Source: Diphasiastrum complanatum
Lineage: Eukaryota > Streptophyta > Lycopodiopsida > Lycopodiales > Lycopodiaceae
NCBI GenBank assembly: GCA_029204225.1
Contig: MU831946.1
Coordinates: forward strand, 1-64,000
Length of the DNA: 64,000 bases
Reading direction: 5' to 3'
Positions 11,357 to 22,768 of the stretch are shown here, one piece after another (position 1 is the stretch's first letter; each line of letters starts with the position of its first letter). The notes below the pieces were generated by a model. The model was not told where the DNA came from. It was given only the letters and a program-made list of their open reading frames with translations, and ran no database searches. The translations under genes were made by a program, and so were the position numbers.

Positions 11357-12145
11357 AATCTGGTCTTTCTGATTGTTATAGAATTCGCGAATAGGCTGAG
11401 AAATCGTGGAGAGGCAGATAAATCTAACTGTAATACTCGCGAATTCTGAACAAGTATTCTGAATGTCAGAATAGTGATTTTTTTAGATTTTCTGAAAAAA
11501 TTTGGCGATTCGAAATTCGCAGATAGTACACGGAATTCGTGCTCTGTGAGGGCGAATTCTTAGGCTTGATGGCGAATTCTAACAGAGAGGTTTGACTGGC
11601 AGATAGGGAATATAGAGAAAGATGTGATGTTCTGTCAGTAAATGGGTAAAATCTATGAGATAGAATTCGCGGAGCTGCTGAAGCGGAGCTGCTGAAGGAC
11701 TGATCTTAATGAGATCTAGCCTCAGTGAAGTCGACGAATTCTAAGACAAAGATTTTGATGAGAAATAAGGGATTTTGACAATATAACAAGCTGTTTTCTC
11801 AAAATCTGACTGTGGTCAGAATTCGTGGAGGTGATAAAATGAAAGATCAGGGTCTGTTAGGGATGCAGACAGACTGACGAATTCTGATATACTTGTTTGG
11901 TTGTGAAAAAGGTCACTTGGGTCACTTCTTTTGAAGAAAATGCCCAAGTTGACTCTTTTGTTGCTTCCCCCCGGTTTGAGAAGTTGCTCCACAGCTCGTG
12001 TAGGACCTGGAGAGACGACGCGTGCTGTTTGTTGGTATATAGAGATAAGCACACAAGCAAACATACAACACGAAAGCAAGAAATAAAAGAAAGAAAGGAG
12101 AAGAAGCTAGGTAGAAAAATACTTAAAAAGCGGCAACAGCGACTA
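11357..12145 (-). other. 5' leader of gypsy element D with clustered GAATTC motifs
   Basis: Untranslated stretch between the 5' LTR and gag. GAATTC occurs nine times between 11381 and 11884 (about 11381, 11441, 11533, 11554, 11574, 11663, 11736, 11819, 11879), often as GCGAATTC or GAATTCGC. The sequence directly after the LTR, CTAGTCGCTGTTGCCGC on minus, does not begin with TGG, so no ordinary tRNA primer-binding site is recognised. Confidence 0.7.
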
Positions 12146-12953
12146 GGTTGGAAGTATTTCTAGTGAGTGCGGTGGCTAGATCTACTTACGGGTGTAGTAT
12201 AGGGATGTAGAGATTCGTTCACTTTTTAAGTTTCTACAAAAGCTTCAACAGAAATATGAAGGAATGAGAGCACTAAGGCTTACCCAACTAGTGCCCGAAA
12301 CGGAAATAAACTAATTAGTAACAACAATGAAAATCCTTGCTAAGGCTTACCCAACAAGCAAGGTGACTAGACTAATCCTAGACTCACACCCGGAGGGTAA
12401 TAAAATGAGATTGTGGCTAATACTAAAGAAATAAGCAATGATGAACATGCCACAATAAAACCGATGAAAATGAGGCAAGAGGAGGCCCGAGCACCTTCCC
12501 TCAAGCTATGCACCTTTCCAAGGGGAACACAAATGAAATAGAATGATAATTCTCCAAAATAGAGAGCAAGATAGCTTAATTTCAAAAGTGTCATTTACAA
12601 TGCAAATACCTCTTCTTTTATGACAAGGAGGGTCTTCCATAAGTGTCTACTAACTTATGGGACTAATCTGTTTCTAGCCTTTCTAGAACTTCTAACTTAG
12701 GATTTAGACCTTCAATTTTCTTAACTTGGGACAACTTAAGATAAAATATTTCTAATCTTAAGTTTCCTAAGTCTAAGTTCTAAATCTAAGTTTAAGCTAT
12801 TTTATTATTATTTAAGCTTCTACTCATGGACTTACAAAACACATGCCATGGCTTGAAGTTTATTGACAGATACTCATACGTGGTCTTACAAAATACATGC
12901 CACGGAGTTTTATTATTATTTTTATTTTCCCTGTGTCAGCACAGTTGCTAACA
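12146..12953 (-). repeat. 5' LTR of gypsy element D
   Basis: Matches 2250-3056 over the full length. On the plus strand its left edge reads GGTTGGAAG where the other copy has TGTTGGAAG, so the last LTR base next to the leader is altered. It is followed on the right by the target-site copy GGATA at 12954-12958. Confidence 0.93.
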
Positions 12954-12958
12954 GGATA

Positions 12959-15774
12959 CAATGTGTAACATCAATATTCCCTTATTTCCAATGTAGATGG
13001 TGACAAATTATCATGCATGATTATTCTACATGCCAATCCATTCACCAAAGAATGGAAGACAACTCATCACCATAACATCACAAACAACTATACCTTGTTG
13101 AAATTGTCACCATGTTGGTTATAAAACATTGAGTCAAAATGTGCCTCATTGATTTGTATTCATCTTAAGATCTTGAAAGTTACGAAGTATGCAATGTATA
13201 TTAGCAAATAATATATGTCTACATAAACTTGACAGTCAATTAACCCTTGCCAAGAACAAATGAATATAGAAATTTTTCAAGGTACATGCATGGGATGCAC
13301 GTTTGAGTAGAAGCTTCAAAGAGGGTTGTCTTATAAACTTTTGGTTTTTCTATCTAATGGTTATTTTTCAAATGCAGATCATGTATCTAGGTTGATATTT
13401 GAATAGATGACGTACATGAGAGTTTGTTCAAGAGCAATAAACCTCTCAAGTACTTATCTCAAAAATAAATTTGCTTATTATTTTTTATCAACCTTCCATG
13501 CTCTTGAAAAGTATGAGTCGTTTTTATTATTGATCCATTTTAAAATGGCTCATTCCATACAAATATTTAGTATGATGATTGATTTTTATCTTACTATTGT
13601 TCCATAGATCATTCCTCAACCTTCCTAGTCATTTCTCTATATTATGATAGTTAAATTGATTGAAGACGTCTAAAATGATATTGAATTCTGTATTCCATTA
13701 TTCATACACAAAAACATTACCTTGAATAAACTTGATTCTAATTTGATTTTGTTAGGAGTTGCAAACAGTCTAAGCTATGAAGATTTTGAGGAATAATAAA
13801 GTGCATAGAAAATGATTTTCTTAGGATGATATAACTTATGAGGATACATTTTTGAGAAACTTCAACATTTTGGGAGAGCTTCCTCTTTTGGGAAAATTTA
13901 TGATAATAGAACATATGATCCATTATTGACAACGATCCTTTCTTTGTTACATTATGTATGAGATTATTACTCATAAATTGGGCCTTGCTTGGTGGTTTGT
14001 CTCCAAGTCTAGTTCATGGGCCCTTCTCTCATAATCACTTTACCTTTCAAAAACTCTTAAATTTAGAGCGTCCATAACTCTAGTTCGTGAGCCCTTAGAC
14101 ATTAAAAATAACCTAAAAGCCTCATTATTATTGTAATTGATGAATGTTCAAAAACTATTTTGCATGAATATAGAGTAGAGAAGCCTCCAATAAGAGATAG
14201 GTTGGTGAAAACATGGTTTCCTCTAATAATAGTCGTCAGCTCAACTGGAATCAACCTAAAAAATGAGAATGAGAATGACAACACTCAAGGGGAAAAAGAA
14301 AACATGGTTGAGTTATCCAATAAGTGGTATGTTGGTAAAAAATTTATTACCTCTTTCTGAGGTAAGGAGTTCAACACAAACATCCACAAAAACGAAATTA
14401 CTTGTCAAGTGTATATTGTTTTATTGCAAAAATTCAAACTATCCAAAAAAATCACATCTCAAAAAAATTACAACCTGTTGCATTTGCTAGTTCGGGAGCC
14501 CATTGCTCCCTTTCTTAATAATTTTTTTTAATGAGAATTGTTTGAACATTGAAAGGACATATGGTCTTAAACTTGTAAAAGGTCAAAAAGTGTAGCCATA
14601 AAATATCCTACAAGAGAGTTGTCTTCTCATCTTTCAAACCTAAGAAATGATTTTCTAGTGACATTTCCACCACATTAAACTTCCACTCATTTTATAAGAA
14701 ACTATTTTGCCTCGCAAAAAAGAGTCTTAGAAAATCCATTCCATTACAAAGACATAAAGGTACATATATAATAAATAAAGGATTCACTTAATTCATCAAA
14801 GTCCATAATGTGTATCTACTCAAATCCTATATGATTCAAAGATACAGATTGAGTCTGAAACCAACATTATCTAGGGCATAATAATAGGATCTCATTATTT
14901 TCTACAAAATTGATTGGCTCTAATTCTCGGCCCTCAAAATAAAAAGTTCTCATGGATGGAATCTTGAAAATACTTAAACCTCATCAATGAAATCTTTAAA
15001 AACATAGGCCTCAAGGATGGAATCTTAAAAATACGTAGCCCTCTCGAATGGAAGCATTGGCATAATCTTGAAATTATTTTTCTTTTATTTCCTTTAAGAT
15101 TTTCGTGGCATACATTATGTATTATAATGGGTGTTTCTTTTAAGATTTTTGTTGGGTATTTATTTTAAGATTTTCGTTGGGTGTTTGTCAGTCATAGTAA
15201 GAATATAATGGCTCATCCTCACGTCTCGCCACAAGAGGAGAGAACTAGCTCCTATATCCTTACAATGGATCTCCAAACAACCATTATAGTCCATGATATT
15301 GGTCCTAGAGATATGTATCCCCATATTGCAAACTAAAGAAATAATTTTCAGTGACATGGGAATAGTTGTTGGTTTCATGGGAATAGTTGTTGGTTTTATG
15401 ATGTTTTTCAGAAATTCATTCACCAACACATAAATGTAAATCTAGAAAAACAACAATTCTACGGAGTAGAGATCATTTCAGCCTAGTTTCACTCACAAAT
15501 TCCATTAGAGTAAAGATCACAATATTACAGAGCAGAGATCACTATGAATAACTTCACAATTTTATTATCTTACCTTAAAGACTCCAATACTGTCGTTGAA
15601 TTAGTATTCCACACAGCTCGGATAAACTGTCCAGCTGAAAGCTCTCTACAACTATTACTGTGAGATAGCCACTCAAAATCGCTTTGTTTCACAATTGCCA
15701 AATGCATGTGCGGACTATATACCAGTTTGTGCAGCATACTTACTGCGTTTTAAAGTGAGCCCAAAATTGCGAAA
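12959..15774. other. AT-rich intergenic stretch
   Basis: Only short unconserved frames are present. Small local repeats are visible: CATGGGAATAGTTGTTGGTTT occurs twice in tandem around 15356-15400, and GGATGGAATCTT recurs around 14950 and 15020. The part just left of 15775 is probably 3' UTR of the small gene, with a possible splice donor AAG/GTAAGA near 15575 on the minus strand. Confidence 0.5.
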
Positions 15775-16005
15775 TTACTCCAGAGACGAGTCAGTCTGAT
15801 GAACGGAGCGATGAAAGAAAAGAATGTCATCAGGTTGTTGAGCTTTCTTTGCACCCCCTTCCTTGTCAGGCAGATGCTGCTGCTTTTCACCCTCGAGCTT
15901 TTGTGAGCGACCCATTCCCTCCGATGAAGCTGAAGACCCAAGTGATCCAGCACCCTCTTTCTCATCTCCAGCCTTCTCTTCTCGAATGGCTTGCGGATTC
16001 GACAT
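15775..16005 (-). CDS. Candidate small hydrophilic host protein (76 aa)
   Basis: A complete 76-codon frame starting MSNPQAIREEKAGDEKEGAG and ending DDILFFHRSVHQTDSSLE. It is rich in Glu, Lys, Gly, Ser and Gln with almost no hydrophobic core, like small stress or LEA-type hydrophilic proteins, but I recognise no named family. The start is chosen because it is the first ATG after a purine-rich leader of plant 5' UTR type and has A at -3 (GATCATGTC). About 130 bp upstream is a TATA-like GTATAC, and two ACGT-core motifs lie further up. A LINE inserted about 400 bp upstream. The overlapping plus-strand frame of similar length has low-complexity composition and looks like a shadow. The gene may have further exons; being a real gene is an inference from composition and promoter context. 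Confidence 0.45.
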   Translation of the reverse strand: MSNPQAIREEKAGDEKEGAGSLGSSASSEGMGRSQKLEGEKQQHLPDKEGGAKKAQQPDDILFFHRSVHQTDSSLE

Positions 16006-16137
16006 GATCTCCTATTTTCCTCCTCCTCCTCGTCTTCCTGCTACCCAGTTTTCTGTGAATTGCGATCCTTCACAATTTCAAGCAAAGCAAAAACTGTGAG
16101 AAAACTTCTTCTCAATTTTTCCAATAGGAGAGAGAAT

Positions 16138-16209
16138 GTATACTAAAATCGACGGTGATGGATGATAGCTGGCCCACTTGGATGTTCGCCACGTGTTAAA
16201 GCCACGTCA
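16138..16209 (-). promoter_or_regulatory. TATA-like box and two ACGT-core (ABRE/G-box-like) motifs
   Basis: GTATAC at 16138-16143 is a weak TATA-like sequence 133 bp before the start codon at 16005. CCACGTGT at 16189-16196 contains the G-box core CACGTG, and CCACGTCA at 16202-16209 is a second ACGT-core motif 13 bp away. Paired ACGT motifs near a TATA box are typical of ABA- or stress-responsive plant promoters bound by bZIP factors. Activity is inferred. Confidence 0.4.
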
Positions 16210-16416
16210 TGCAAGAGACTTGCAGGTGCCGGTCAGCAATGGGCGGGTGGCAGTTTCTAACTCTGGAGGTGTCCTCAAATCGTAAGGACACATCACCATC
16301 TAAAACCTCGTTGAGAGAGGGACACCTTTAGGCTTGTCCCTATGGGGTGGAAAATGTTCTTCTTAGCACAATATCTTTGTACAAGTTTACTCCCTTAAAA
16401 ATTAAAATGGTCTTCA

Positions 16417-19014
16417 TTATGCTTCGCTCTAAACTCCATGCTTTCCTCTCCCTTTTTCAGTCCTTTCAGCCCGTGTCTCTCCCGAACCCCCTGCGTCTCA
16501 ATCCTTTTGTCGCACTGAGCGCCTGCTTTCTCCTGACCAGGTCTCCATGTTGGACGAGCCCTTCTCCTTATCTGAGTTGCAGAATGCCCTCTACTCCTTA
16601 CCCCTGGGCAAGACTCCAGGTCCGGATGGGGTCATTCCTGAATTTTTCCTCCAGTTTTGGGGTATGTTGGGCCCGGGTCTCCTCCATATTGCTAACCTTG
16701 CTTGCTCTGCCTCTGTTCTTCCCACGTCTATCTCTGAAGGCTTGGTCAAGCTTATCCCCAAGGTCTCTTCACCTCTTCTGATCTCCGACTTCCGTCCTCT
16801 CACTATGTTGAACACCTCTTACAAAATCTTGGCAAAAGCCATGGCACGCCGCCTGTCTCCCCTCCTTCACTCCCTTCTCTCCCCTGAGCAATTTGATTTT
16901 GTGAAGGGCCGGTACATTATGGATTCCATCCTTAAAGTTTGGACTGCTGCTGATACTCTTGCTACCTCTGCCATCCCCTCTCTTATCTCCGTCTGGATCT
17001 TGACAGGGCCTTTGATAGGATCAGGTGGGATTATATTTGGGCCACTTGTCAGGCCTTTGGTTTTCCTTTGTCCTTTCTAAACTTCGTTCGAGCTCTTTAC
17101 CAGTCCTCCTCGGCCAAGATCCTCTTCAATGGTTGTCTCTCTGTTCAGTTTGCCCCTACTTCTGGCATCCGCCAAGGTTGTCCTTTGTCTCCCTTGCTCT
17201 TTGCCATCGCTACGGAACCTCTCTCATGTGCTTTCCACAAAGCGGCCTCTCTCTCTCGAATCTCTCCGGTCCTAACTCCTTTGGGGCCGCTTTCTCATCA
17301 GCTCTTTGCTGATGATGTAACCCTGCTCTCCCTCCTTTCAGAACCCCATGTCCTCCACCTTCTTTCTCTTTTTGACGAATTCTGTTATTGCTCTTCCTCT
17401 CTTCTTAACCTTAGGAAGGTCCATCCTATTGTGCCCACTTGGGTCTCCTCTCTCGGTCTCCGTATTGTTCCTCACGGTACAGTCACCCGGCTTCTTGGCA
17501 TTCCTTTTGGTATTCATCTGTCTTCTGCCCAGCGTTCTCATTGGTTTCTTCGTTCTTTTTCGGACAAGCTCGCCGCTTGGGACTCTCGCTTCATTTCCTT
17601 CTCGGGTTCTACTGGTCTGCCACGTCTTTTCGGCCCAGTTGATCTTTTTCTCTTCTATCGTCATCTCCACCCGTGTCTTGCACAACTCTCTTGCTAAGGC
17701 CCTCCACCGCGCGAGGAAGCGCCCCTTCTCCCCTGGTCGGTGTGCACGGCGCCTACCCGGGATGGAGGCCTTGGTATTCCGGACCCGGCTATGAAAAACC
17801 GTTCTCTGGTTCTCCGCCGACTTTTGTCCCTTGCTCTCCCTTCTCAGCACTGGCATGCGCTTCTCCTTTCCTTTATGGCTTCTTCGGCTATGGTACCTCC
17901 TCTACTTCGCCCTCCTCCTAGTCTTGCAGGCATTCTCGCTTTTGGGTGCTCCTTTAAGTTTAAAGGCCCTTTTGTTTTGACCAATCTGGTACATCTTTTG
18001 CTTCACCTCTGTTCCTTCTTTTCCTGGAGGGATGACTCCACCCTTCCCTCCTCTGAGTCCATTTGGACTTCGCCTCTCTTTCCGCCTAATGCACAGCCCC
18101 TCTTCCGTTCTCATCCTCGTCTTTGTCTCTCTCTTGCCACCAAAGGCATGTTGTCTCTGGCCTAGCTGGTCCACGTCCCTCCTTGTCAAGTCCTCCCTGG
18201 CCCTATTTTCTCCTCCTTGGAAACTAGCATGATCTTCTTGGCCGCCTCTTGTGCTATTTCGATTCACATTTCCCCGGTTTTGCCCTTCGATCCGTCTAGG
18301 TGGAACCCTACCCTCTCCCCCTCCCTCTTTGATTACCCCTCCTTGCACCGCCGACAATTTCCCTCCCTTTTCCCGGATTACCTTAACGGCCTCTGGACGA
18401 CCTCTGATTCTCCGACTCATTGGCATCGTCGCCTCAATACCGCCTGTTCTCTGCCTGTAGGCAAGCTGAGATACCTGGCCTTTTGCATCCTTACCAAATC
18501 CCTCCCCCTGCTCTCTAAATGGCCCTTCATTGCTGATAGGCTTTGCCTGCTCTGTCAACTGGCTGAAGAAACAATGGAGCATTTGTTTTTTCAATACCAT
18601 CATCTTCTTTGGCTGGAGCTGAGTCACATCTTCTCGCGGTGGGGTCTCACTTTCACTCTGGACACTGGCACCATTCTCCTAGGGGATTCCTTGTTGACAG
18701 GTTCTTCAACTCTTACATTCTGGCATGTGTGCAGGTTAGCGACGTTATGGAAGATCTGGACGGTTAGGAACCTGCAAGTTTTTGAAGGGGACCTCCCCTC
18801 TTTGTCTGCGGCGGCATGTATTCGGCTGGCTATGTTCTTTTTTAGTACTACTTACAATTGATTTTTGTTTCCTACCCTGCGTGGTAGGCTACGCGGACTG
18901 CCGTGAGGGCTTAAAACATTACTAATGCACTCTTTTTGTTTTCGGCCATGGATGTCGTTTTCTGTACTTGTATATTTGTGAATATATGATAGTCCAATTA
19001 AGCCAAAAAAAAAA
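16417..19014 (+). mobile_element. LINE (L1-type), 5'-truncated, with TSD
   Basis: The body runs from about 16417 to an A-tract ending at 19014. AAAATGGTCTTCA is present at 16404-16416 before the element and again at 19015-19027 directly after the A-tract, a 13 bp target-site duplication. The element encodes only RT and the C-terminal zinc region; ORF1 and the endonuclease are missing, the usual outcome of incomplete reverse transcription. Codon content is strikingly rich in C and T. A partial second copy of its 3' end lies at 44007-44788. Confidence 0.93.
16430..18861 (+). pseudogene. LINE ORF2 remnant: reverse transcriptase and zf-RVT
   Basis: RT blocks appear in order but in several frames. 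At 16547-17080 there is LGKTPGPDGVIPEFFLQFWG, then ISDFRPLTMLNTSYKILAKA and FVKGRYIMDSILK. At 17068-17697 there is GIRQGCPLSPLLFAI and the catalytic box LFADDVTLL. At 18217-18861 the C-terminal zinc region appears with WHRRLNTACSLPVGK and CLLCQLAEETMEHLFFQ, matching the zf-RVT motif of plant LINEs. Frameshifts near 17000-17080 and near 17690, and stops between blocks, mean no active enzyme. The family is the plant L1 clade; the host copy is inactive. Confidence 0.92.
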
Positions 19015-19288
19015 AAAATGGTCTTCAAATTATGGCGATGTTGTTATGCCTTGCCAAACGAATTACCTCTTTATAATTTTGCAATTGTTTAAGCCGATGT
19101 AAAAAAATTTAAAAAGACGTCAAATCAAGCGTACAAACCTACAAAGGACATTTATTAAATGTAAAGGATGGCAAGGGGTCAAGATCTCTTTTTATGGCTG
19201 AAAATGTTTTGTGGGCCACGTAACAACCTACTGATTTTTTCAGAGTGTATTATGGTGAAACCTTAATAGGCACAATATTACACCTGAA
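18493..19288 (+). repeat. Segment duplicated in inverse orientation at 44007-44788
   Basis: This ~796 bp holds the last ~520 bp of the LINE, its A-tract, and about 260 bp of unrelated DNA downstream of the LINE's target-site copy. All of it reappears at 44007-44788 on the opposite strand with roughly 5% difference by eye. Confidence 0.9.
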
Positions 19289-19741
19289 TTTATTATTCCA
19301 AGAATTGGAGTAATAAATGTGTAATGTATTATTCTCATAAAAGCACATTACACTATGTAAGGTACTCTTAGTATTTTTTAAAAGTCATCATCATGTACTC
19401 ATCGTTGTTTTTAGAAAACTAAATTATTAAACTTACTATTTTTTTAAAATCATAGACTATTTTAAAAAAAAACCAGGTGGTTACAACGACAAAGAAAACA
19501 ACCCCCCCCCCAGACGAAGGCCTTCGCCTACGCAATTTATGATTTGTTAAGAATTGTAACCTGTTTCCAATATCGTATAAGACATTGTTATGCAAGATTC
19601 GAAGTTCTTTATGGACTTCTTGATTTTTCATATGCCATAAGAACAATAACGCGACTTTTCAAACTTGTAACTTTCTCTATAAGCACAGTCATATAATTTT
19701 GAATTTTATGTTTTTTGAAAATGGAGATGGAAATTTTTCTT
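19289..19741. other. Intergenic DNA between LINE and element C
   Basis: AT-rich with a run of ten C near 19502-19511 and no coding signal. It ends in the target-site copy TGATG (19742-19746) of the copia element. Confidence 0.5.
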
Positions 19742-19746
19742 TGATG

Positions 19747-20008
19747 TGTCAAGAATTAGATATGCAACGTCAAGCATTCACCATAAGCAATCACCACAAG
19801 AAGGCGGAAGAAGAACACGCACAATCACACTATCATCATAACTCATACAGAATGTAAAATGTACAAATAAACCTTGAACCCTGATAGAGAGAGAAAACGT
19901 ACGAGTAGACTAATAGACTAGCCTACGGCTAATGACAACTGGTCACAGCTGTCAACATTAATGTACATCGTAAACAGTAACAATGAAGTTTATCATTGAT
20001 TTCTAACA
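19747..20008 (-). repeat. 3' LTR of copia element C
   Basis: A 262 bp LTR starting TGTCAAG and ending CTAACA on the plus strand. Positions 19791-20008 match 23912-24129 with no length change. The adjacent CTCTCCCTCAA at 20009-20019 is the polypurine tract read from the other strand. Confidence 0.92.
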
Positions 20009-20015
20009 CTCTCCC

Positions 20016-21492
20016 TCAATGATAAAATTACGTTCTTCTATTCCTAATAGAGTACGAAACCTCTCAAATTTACATCTACCTAATGACTTAGTAAAAATAT
20101 CTGCCATTTGATCTTCAGATTTACAAAAAACAAGATTAATGGCTCCATCAAGAATTTTCTCTCGAACGAAATGGTAGTATGATTTCGATGTGCTTGGTTC
20201 GAACATGTAAAACTGGATTTTTGGCAAATTGAATGCAACTTTGATTATCGCAAGATATAGTAGTCGCTTGTGGTTGACATAAATCCACAAGCAATCTTCG
20301 TAACCATACCGCTTCTTGTGTAGCATTGTTGAGTGCTCGATATTCAGCTTTCGTCGATGATAAGACTATTGTAGGTTGCATTTTGCTGCTCCATGAATTT
20401 GCAGTTGTACCATAACTGAATGTATGACCACTGGTAGATCTTCTATCATCAATATTACATGCCCAATCGGCATCTGTATAACCTACCAACATTGGCGCTT
20501 CAGGCTGATCATACTTCAAACCAAAATTCAATGTCCCTCGAATGTATCTGAGAAAACGTTTAGCAGACTTGCATAAATTGACTAACAACACCAACATCAT
20601 AAGAAATATCAGGTCGGTTCGTGTGTGTGTCAAATAAATCAAACTACCCACCAGTTGTCTATATAAATAAGCATCCACTTTCTCATCTTCATCATATGCA
20701 GTAAGCTTCATGTTGACATCCATAGGTGTACTCAAAGGCTTACAATCCCACATATTGAACTTATAAAGCAAATCTCGTGCATATTTGCTTTGTGTAAGAA
20801 AGACCATGTCTTCCTTTTACCATACTTCAATGCCAAGACAATAGTGCATCAATCCTAGATCAAGCATGTCAAAAGCATTGGAAATATCTGATTTGATTTC
20901 ATCGATTAACTTCTCATTACTTCCTATAATAATCAGATCATCCACGTACAAGACAATGAACACTATATCTGAATCTTACCTTAGAATGTAAAGATTAGGA
21001 TCAGCATCACTCTATACCATTCCTCTTCGCTTGAAGTGCTCATCAATGCAAGAGTACCATGCCCGTGGGGCTTTGCTTCAATCCATAAATGGCTTTGTTG
21101 AGCTTACAAACAAAATGATCTCTCCCTGGCTCAACAAATCCTTGAGGTTGTACTAAGTACACCTCTTCATCCAGCACTCCATTAAGAAAAGTAGATTTAA
21201 CATCCATTTGCTGGATTTTCCAACCATAGAAAGCAGAAATAGCAATGATAGAGCGTACAGTCACCATCTTAGCTATGGGTGCAAAGGTTTCCTCAAAATC
21301 AATACCTTCTTGTTGCTCAAATCCTCTCACAACCAACCATGCTTTGTACTTGTTGAGTTGCCCATCTGTTCCATATTTGATCTTATAAATCCATTTGCAA
21401 GTGATAGGCTTCTTACCATCAGGTAGCTCAACCGAATTCCACGTCCTCTTTTTCAATATGGCTTCCAGTCTGTTTCCATAGCTGCACGCCAC
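20016..21492 (-). pseudogene. Reverse transcriptase and RNase H of copia element C
   Basis: RT shows KRTWNSVELPDGKKPITCKW, DFEETFAPIAKMVTVRSIIA, QMDVKSTFLNG and YGLKQSP. The catalytic YVDD box lies near 20940-20970 (VLYVDDLII). RNase H shows RQLVGSLIYLTHTR, GYTDADW, DRRSTSGHTFSYG, SSTKAEYRAL and ADIFTKSLG, ending with a stop just before the LTR. Four or more frames are used (20003-20326, 20148-20807, 21043-21492 and gaps), so the polyprotein is broken by frameshifts near 20150, 20600 and 21050. Confidence 0.93.
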
Positions 21493-22738
21493 TCCTTGTG
21501 CTCCTTTGCTTCATCAAAAGTTTTTGGTTCTTGAGCCTTGAGCACAGAGCCCATCAGGGCTAGATTCATCTCTAATCTTGTAGGAGATTTTCGATTTCTA
21601 CTTGATTTTCTAACCTCTCCCTGCTCACTTGATTCAAGAGTATCTCCCTTATTAGCATCACTTGTTACTGACAAGTACCACTTTGGCACTCTCCTAGGAG
21701 TCTCATTATTAAGCCTATCTTTTTCCATTGGCTATTCCATATCAACACCAACTTCTTCCTTCACTTGCACTTTAACTTTATCATCAAAGAGATCAATTGT
21801 CAATTTTATCTGGTCATTTTGACCCATCTCATCAAAAGTAGCATCTCTGAAAATCATGATCTTTTGTGCATCTATGTCATACATCATGTATGTCTTGTCT
21901 CTTTCATCATATCCAAGAAAAATACGCTTAACAGCTTTTGCATCCAGCTTCTTTCATTTTTCATCAGGCACATGAGCGTAAGCATCACAACCAAATACTC
22001 GTAAATGAGAACCATTAGGTTTCTTTCTAGTAAAAGCTTCGTAAGGTGCCTTACCCTCCACGGACTTAGAAACAGATTCAAGATATGAGTAGTTGTGTTG
22101 TATTCTTCTGCCCAAAAAGTATTTGGCAAACCCTTGCTCTTAAGCATTGCCCTAGCCATATCCACAATGGATCTGTTTTTCCATTCTGCAACTCCATTTT
22201 GTTGTGGTGAATAGGGTGTAGTAGTTTGTCTCTTGATCCCCTGATCCTTGCAAAAATTTATAAACTCTGTTGAAAAATACTCACCGCCACCATCTGATCT
22301 GAGGGTCTTAATATAACAACCTGTTTGTTTTTCAACTAGAGCCTTGAACTCTCTAAACTTGGCAAAAGCATCAGATTTCTTGCTTATGAAATAAATCCAG
22401 ATATGTCTACTATAGTCATCAATAAATGTGATGAAATAGTAACAACCACTAATGGACCTAGTTTGTATTGGTTCACACAGATCACTATGAACAAGATCAA
22501 GAATGTCATTGGCTCTTCTTGCTCCATCTTTGGGAAATCTCTCTCTATGCGGTTTTCCCAAAATGCAACCTTCACAAATTTTTCCTTCAAAAGAGATATC
22601 AGGCAATCCTATAACTAGATTACCTCTTTTGAGAATCTGTAAACTTTGAGCACTAATATGACCGAATCGTTGATGCCAAAGATTACTTCGACTATCAATC
22701 GTGCTTACCATAGCTTGAGCAAAAGATCTCGCATTCAA
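21453..22738 (-). pseudogene. GAG-pre-integrase and integrase of copia element C
   Basis: Frame 21884-22738 starts near NARSFAQAM and contains NLWHQRFGHISAQSLQILKR, the GAG-pre-integrase HxxxxH motif, followed by CEGCILGKPHRERFP. The integrase core has LVHSDLCEPI and FITFIDDYSRHIW with the first Asp, LRSDGGGEYFSTEF with the second, and PQQNGVAEWKNRSI with the Glu, where W replaces the usual R after AE. Frame 21453-21728 carries the basic linker RKSSRNRKSPTRLEMN before RT. At least one frameshift and a stop separate the two frames. Confidence 0.92.
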
Positions 22739-22768
22739 TTTGTAGAGTCGATTCTCGTTGACTCTAGC

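Larger units (their letters stand above)
2250..12953 (-). mobile_element. Ty3/gypsy LTR retrotransposon 'D', nearly full length, defective
   Basis: A 10.7 kb element lies on the minus strand. Its LTRs at 2250-3056 and 12146-12953 are in direct repeat and begin and end with TGTT...AACA (the left edge of the right copy has one changed base). The flanks carry a perfect 5 bp duplication, GGATA at 2245-2249 and 12954-12958. Reading on minus, the order is 5' LTR, ~790 bp leader, gag, protease, RT, RNase H, integrase, a large extra ORF, polypurine tract and 3' LTR. Protease-RT-RH-IN order and the 5 bp TSD identify Ty3/gypsy. No chromodomain is visible after integrase. Several frameshifts, a deletion in RT-RNase H and stops make it non-autonomous today. 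The LTRs differ by several percent, so the insertion is not recent. Confidence 0.95.

Noticed and set aside
17338-18627. Minus-strand frames opposite the LINE (172 and 241 codons)
   Set aside because: Shadows of C/T-rich LINE coding sequence; highly charged composition without domains.
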